Positions 35,953-39,675 of a DNA stretch of 39,675 nucleotides are shown one piece after another. The notes under the pieces are model-generated. The model had not been told where the DNA came from, did no database searches, and worked only from the letters and a program-made list of their open reading frames with translations. The position numbers and the translations under genes are program-made. Every line of letters begins with the position of its first letter. Positions within the stretch are counted from its first letter, which is position 1. The stretch comes from Betaproteobacteria bacterium HGW-Betaproteobacteria-8 (GTDB lineage: Bacteria > Pseudomonadota > Gammaproteobacteria > Burkholderiales > Methylophilaceae): assembly GCA_002842135.1 (NCBI GenBank), contig PHCD01000011.1, positions 1 through 39,675 of the forward strand, written 5' to 3'.

Positions 35953-38900
35953 GTCGCTCTTCTTTCAATACGGGATAAATATTGCCAAGGACATCAACGT
36001 TAAATTTTTCTACTGCTAAAGCAGTTTTAACGCCAATGCCGCGAATCAAACCACTTTTACCAACAGAAGCATTTCTATCTTGCGCCCATACATTAATTGC
36101 CCCAGTCGCTCTATCACATCCAGAGTAGTAGCCAGTTTGGATTTCAGATTTCAAAGTAACTTTCACAAAGTCATTTGGATACAAGGAAAAACAAAAATCA
36201 AAACTCTCGTCAATCAGCGTCCACTCATCCTCATCTTTAAATGCCACAACCGCTCTATCAGGTAATGTTTTAGCCACCGCATGATGCACATACACAGGCA
36301 CCAAGTGAAATTTATTGGCTTTGGTAAACACATCCACCCGTAGCATGGTGTCATTTTTGGCAACACCATGACGAATGGAAATACCAGATAGCTTGTCAAT
36401 CACCATCGTGACAGTGCGCACTATGGGGCCAGCTGAGCCATCGTTCATGGGTTTACGCGGCAACGCCCTCAAGCGTTCAATCTCAGCCCTTTCATCCATG
36501 GTGAGCGCTCGTTTTTCTTTACCGCGGCCAGCACTAGCTTCGATCTCTTTCGCGCGCTTTTCTCGTTCATCTTTACCTTGCAGCCAAATTGCTATTGCGG
36601 CGTAGAGTTTTTCATTGCGATGCGGATCAATCAGCTTGCAATTAACGCGCTCACCATCAATAACTTCACCTAAGTCTTTGAGTGATAAATTCGTCACAAC
36701 GACTTTTTGTGTCACGCTCCCCATTTTCCTCAAACGCTCGGTCTGCCCGTAAATGGTTTCCTTATGTGCTGCCCCACTGTTTCGCCGTTGCGGCGCACGA
36801 GAGACAAACAAAGGCTTGACGCTTTCCAACTCATCTTCTGAATAAGTGCCTAGATTCGCCAGTTCGGCTTTCATCAATAGCCAATCATCCACCAATCGCC
36901 TTGCCTCCAACTCTTGCCTGAAATGTGGCCATGGGTCTGGGAAGTGTTCTTTCAATTGCTGATACATGGCAGGATTAGCAATCTCACCCGTCGTCACATC
37001 GACAAAGCCTTCGCTAACTTTTTCTAGCTCTTTGCGCCGTGAATAATCGGACAATCGCTTCACCATGCCATGACTGCACGCAGCCACCACGGCCGCATCC
37101 AACGCATGATGGCGGTCACTATCGGCGCGGACTTTGGTTAAACCCCATCGTGCACGTAAAAAGGCGGTCATTTGTCCGCTCAATACCACGCATCGCTTTG
37201 CTTCACTGGTGTCAGCTAATTGCAAGAATTGCTCGACATAGTTTTTGAAAAAACGGCAAATGTAGCGCGTGTCGTTGAGATTTCTGTCGCGAAACTCAGC
37301 AGAATCTTCTTTACCGAACTCTTTGCGCAGCAGCCTACTGCGCTTGGCTTGGCGGTAAGCTTTATTGCTGTTGACAGACACTTCAAACTGATGCCAGCGC
37401 TCACTATTGTTTTTGCCATCCAGATATTCGTAAGGAGTCTGGTTGCCTTTATTGCGGTTTTCGCGCGCCAATACCAACACACGATTATTTTTGCTGTCAT
37501 CAAAGCTGCGGGAATACGGCAATGCATGGTCAATTTCTACATAGCCCATTTCAAATAACCGGTGTATGTCCAAAGTCTCACGCGAATAGGCGCATTTACA
37601 CTCTTGTTCCTCGTACAACTGCCACTTCTCGAAGTCACGACCTTTCAAGTCACCAGATGCATTGAAGGTTTCATTGAATTTATCGCGAGCAATTTTATTG
37701 CGGTCACGAAAATCTTCCTGAGCATCTTTAATCTTACGGCGCTCATCGAGTGGCCTAGATAAATCACGTGCCATTTCAATATTGACCTGATGCGGAGAGC
37801 CGTATTTTTTAATCAACGCGTTCATGACTTTTCGCGCTTGATTAAGCGCTCGAAGTACCACTGGGTTACGCGGCACGTCAATATTTTCATTGAAAATCAG
37901 CTTGCCTGTTTTATCACGCGCGCTATAAAACGGCGGCAGATAGTGCAGTTTTTCATCGTCCGGCTTGATTAGTTGACTATGGTGATACCCAGCCTCAATG
38001 CAAGCCTCGTCATAGCGTAAGCCGCGCTCCATATGCGGGACAATTTTGCGTAAAGCCTTAAGCGACAAATTGCTGAATTTGTCAAAGCGTATACCTTGCA
38101 AGACCTCAACCATGTTGGTTTTGCTAGGTAAATTCAGTGCTTTCAACTCCCGTTCTACTTCTTCATCATCTTTATAGATGCTGAGCACCCATGCGATTTG
38201 ATCAAGCAAACTGGCATCCCCCGACATGGCAGCGTTCACCATGCCTTGCCATTCCGTTTCCAAACCTGCGTCTTTTAAAGTTTTTCGCAACTCTTGAAAG
38301 GCGGGTATTTTTATCAGTGTGGCAGTTTCTGGGTCTTTGGCTTTGCCCTCTTTGAGTTGATTCAAGCTCGGATAACTCAATCCGGTAAAGCGTGCAGTTT
38401 CTGGCCAGAGGCCTTGCTTAACCATCGCTGCTTTGAGTTGTTTGTAGGTAAGATCACTTGCCTGATTGTATGGAAGTGACAAAGTAAATTGGCGCTCGGC
38501 CTCATTGAGTGGGCGGGTAATGCCATCCATCACCACCCGCAAATTGTTAAGTCGGGTCAGCCAAACATGACGCTCGGCTGTAAAACTGGCTTTGGGTGCT
38601 CGGTATTCGGATTTCTCAAACGTACATTTTCCAAGCATTTTCAATAAAGCTTCACCCGCTAGCGCAGGTTTTTGCGCCCAAAATAATCCTGTTTTGCGGT
38701 CGAGCAGTTTGATTTCTAACTCAGAACTTGCGTAGGGATTATTCATCGCCCGCTGCGCTGCAAACAACATGGAGAATTCCTCGCTCAATAAAGCTCGACT
38801 CAAAGCCTTACTGTATTCACCCTGTTTATTGCGCTGCGCTTGGGGAAACTCTGCCAGCACCATCTCGGCAGCGGTTCGATAACCTTTTTCTTTCATTAAC

Positions 38901-39385
38901 CGAGCTGTTGCTGCAAGTCCCTGCTTAACCTTGCCACTCTCACCTGCGGTATCTGCCTCGGCTTTTTTCTCTTCTGCCTTACTGACCCAATGAAAACCAC
39001 GGTGTTTACATAAATGGTAAATAACACGTGCCCATTCCTCTGCATTAAGTGTGCGATCTAATGCTTGTTTACGCAGCTCCCATAATGAAACAGTAAACGG
39101 ATGTTCAGGCTTGAATATCGTGACATCGTTAATTAGGCCATGTCTTTTAAGGAGACGCGCCACTTTGGTCAATCGCCATGCCCTACGACGTAAACGACGG
39201 CGCATCAAACGCGCGGTGCGTCTTGCGAGATTCAGCGACTCACCCTCTTTGGCCGTCTCGGCTTTGTCAAAGCACCGCACTCCCAAATCCACAACCCGGC
39301 GTTCATTCAGTACAGCCCAGCCAACAGATGCAATACCAATATCAAACCCGAAGGTCAATTGACCAAAATTGTTATTGTTGTTCAT
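35939..39385 (-). CDS. cas9: Type II-C CRISPR effector nuclease Cas9 (Nme-like)
   Basis: This is an RNA-guided DNA nuclease using crRNA and tracrRNA. Of 1148 residues: RuvC-I with Asp15 (FGFDIGIASVGWA), arginine-rich bridge helix (about 55-80), recognition lobe, RuvC-II with Glu537 (VNIEMARDL), HNH with Asp619-His620 (EIDHALPYSRSFDD) and the following NRNKGNQTPYEY, then RuvC-III with His760 and Asp763 (RHHALDAAVVA). The WED/PAM-interacting part (about 900-1148) ends GIGVKTALAVEKFNVD as in Nme Cas9. All catalytic residues are present, so it should be active. It is about 66 residues longer than Nme Cas9 (1082), partly through a charged insert near 939-976. AGGGGA lies 7 bases before the ATG. 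Confidence 0.98.
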   Translation of the reverse strand: MNNNNNFGQLTFGFDIGIASVGWAVLNERRVVDLGVRCFDKAETAKEGESLNLARRTARLMRRRLRRRAWRLTKVARLLKRHGLINDVTIFKPEHPFTVSLWELRKQALDRTLNAEEWARVIYHLCKHRGFHWVSKAEEKKAEADTAGESGKVKQGLAATARLMKEKGYRTAAEMVLAEFPQAQRNKQGEYSKALSRALLSEEFSMLFAAQRAMNNPYASSELEIKLLDRKTGLFWAQKPALAGEALLKMLGKCTFEKSEYRAPKASFTAERHVWLTRLNNLRVVMDGITRPLNEAERQFTLSLPYNQASDLTYKQLKAAMVKQGLWPETARFTGLSYPSLNQLKEGKAKDPETATLIKIPAFQELRKTLKDAGLETEWQGMVNAAMSGDASLLDQIAWVLSIYKDDEEVERELKALNLPSKTNMVEVLQGIRFDKFSNLSLKALRKIVPHMERGLRYDEACIEAGYHHSQLIKPDDEKLHYLPPFYSARDKTGKLIFNENIDVPRNPVVLRALNQARKVMNALIKKYGSPHQVNIEMARDLSRPLDERRKIKDAQEDFRDRNKIARDKFNETFNASGDLKGRDFEKWQLYEEQECKCAYSRETLDIHRLFEMGYVEIDHALPYSRSFDDSKNNRVLVLARENRNKGNQTPYEYLDGKNNSERWHQFEVSVNSNKAYRQAKRSRLLRKEFGKEDSAEFRDRNLNDTRYICRFFKNYVEQFLQLADTSEAKRCVVLSGQMTAFLRARWGLTKVRADSDRHHALDAAVVAACSHGMVKRLSDYSRRKELEKVSEGFVDVTTGEIANPAMYQQLKEHFPDPWPHFRQELEARRLVDDWLLMKAELANLGTYSEDELESVKPLFVSRAPQRRNSGAAHKETIYGQTERLRKMGSVTQKVVVTNLSLKDLGEVIDGERVNCKLIDPHRNEKLYAAIAIWLQGKDEREKRAKEIEASAGRGKEKRALTMDERAEIERLRALPRKPMNDGSAGPIVRTVTMVIDKLSGISIRHGVAKNDTMLRVDVFTKANKFHLVPVYVHHAVAKTLPDRAVVAFKDEDEWTLIDESFDFCFSLYPNDFVKVTLKSEIQTGYYSGCDRATGAINVWAQDRNASVGKSGLIRGIGVKTALAVEKFNVDVLGNIYPVLKEERRGLA

Positions 39386-39403
39386 CGTAAAATCCCCTAT
39401 TAT
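39375..39403 (+). promoter_or_regulatory. Predicted tracrRNA promoter overlapping the cas9 start
   Basis: TTGTTG (39375-39380), 17 bp, then TATTAT (39398-39403). The expected start is near 39410, exactly the first base of the anti-repeat. The -35 lies in the cas9 N-terminal asparagine codons and the -10 abuts the cas9 ribosome site on the other strand. The -10 is good and the -35 is weak. Confidence 0.6.
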
Positions 39404-39409
39404 TTCCTC

Positions 39410-39499
39410 GTTGTAGCCTATCCGGGGTGAGAGCCGTTGCTACAATAAAGAATCGTAAGATTCTGTATCCAGCCCAGCATAGCAATATGCTGGGCTTTT
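39410..39499 (+). ncRNA. tracrRNA
   Basis: Bases 39410-39446 are an anti-repeat to the CRISPR repeat: pairing gives a 15-bp core (repeat positions 14-28), an 8-bp end helix including one G-U, and a further 7-bp helix, with an internal loop at repeat positions 9-13. The segment CCGTTGCTACAATAA is shared with Neisseria tracrRNA. Next come a hairpin AGAATC-GTAA-GATTCT (39449-39464) and a terminator stem AGCCCAGCATA / TATGCTGGGCT (39471-39481, 39486-39496) with loop GCAA and T4. Predicted length is about 90 nt. It is transcribed divergently from cas9. Confidence 0.93.
39471..39499 (+). terminator. Terminator hairpin of the tracrRNA
   Basis: An 11-bp perfect stem with tetraloop GCAA, followed by TTTTC. 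It is also the last structural hairpin of the tracrRNA. Confidence 0.9.
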
Positions 39500-39600
39500 C
39501 ATTTTTAACTCAAATATAAACCCATTTGATTGATTTTTCAGCAAATCACTACCATTCCGGTAAAATTGCACTCCCATTTGCTTTGTAGTTTGACTGCGCC

Positions 39601-39675
39601 ATGAAACATTACCCCGACAACGTCTCCGGCAACTTTCTCAAGTTGCGCAACAGTCTGATCAGCGCCACCGGCAAG
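39601..39675 (+). CDS. Start of a protein gene cut by the window end (possibly ttcA)
   Basis: An ATG at 39601 opens 25 codons to the window edge, beginning MKHYPDNVSGNFLKLRNSLI. No good SD precedes it. The pattern NFLKLRNSL...ATGK is similar to the region just before the conserved core of TtcA (tRNA 2-thiocytidine synthetase), and ttcA near folM and a COG1565 gene is an order I recall from betaproteobacteria. This is a guess from a very short stretch. The gap 39500-39600 is AT-rich and shows no other gene. Confidence 0.5.
   Translation, partial: MKHYPDNVSGNFLKLRNSLISATGK

Overview
The window is a chromosome segment of a methylotrophic betaproteobacterium, most likely of the Methylophilaceae type; the genus cannot be fixed from sequence alone. 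Three things point there: a gene for 3-hexulose-6-phosphate synthase, the formaldehyde-fixing enzyme of the RuMP cycle; the typical betaproteobacterial gene order mlaFEDCB - yadGH - bolA - grx4 - murA - hisGDC...BHAFIE - hit - tatABC; and System II cytochrome c maturation (ResB/CcsB).

Layout. Positions 1-1165: end of a tRNA-Thr, sspB and sspA. Positions 1256-3911: the cytochrome bc1 operon petABC, closed by a strong terminator. Positions 4043-5991: nif3-like gene and a divergent DegS/HtrA-type protease. Positions 6027-22021: a long, almost unbroken minus-strand block. Read in its own direction it starts with the Mla lipid-transport genes, then an ABC-2 transporter, bolA, monothiol glutaredoxin, murA, nine histidine genes, a HIT protein and the Tat translocase. 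The hexulose-phosphate synthase gene sits inside the histidine cluster as its own unit, with its own ribosome binding site and terminator. Positions 22137-24684: a prepilin gene with a near-perfect sigma-54 promoter, divergent from a multi-pass membrane histidine kinase. Positions 24763-28680: ccsB, resB and a diheme cytochrome c4. Positions 28808-32250: engB, which carries a perfect 60-bp tandem duplication, trmB, a MidA-like methyltransferase and a FolM-like pteridine reductase.

Positions 32326-39499 are a complete type II-C CRISPR-Cas locus. It has 35 apparently identical 37-bp repeats with 34 spacers of 30 bp, a terminator at the cas-proximal end of the array, cas2, cas1 and a 1148-residue Nme-like cas9, all on the minus strand. 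A tracrRNA gene lies divergently against the cas9 start codon. The anti-repeat, two tracrRNA hairpins and its promoter can all be read directly. Array and tracrRNA are transcribed rightward, the cas genes leftward. The locus lies between folM and the first 25 codons of a gene that may be ttcA.

The genes link in places. The Rieske protein has a twin-arginine signal and tatABC lies nearby. ResB/CcsB would mature cytochromes c1 and c4. HPS connects one-carbon assimilation to the pentose phosphates that feed histidine synthesis through PRPP. The most notable points are the tracrRNA/cas9 overlapping control region, the predicted change of PAM-reading residues in this Cas9, two spacers from variants of one phage site with a common 3' edge, the engB duplication, and the sigma-54/PilR-like control region of the pilin gene.
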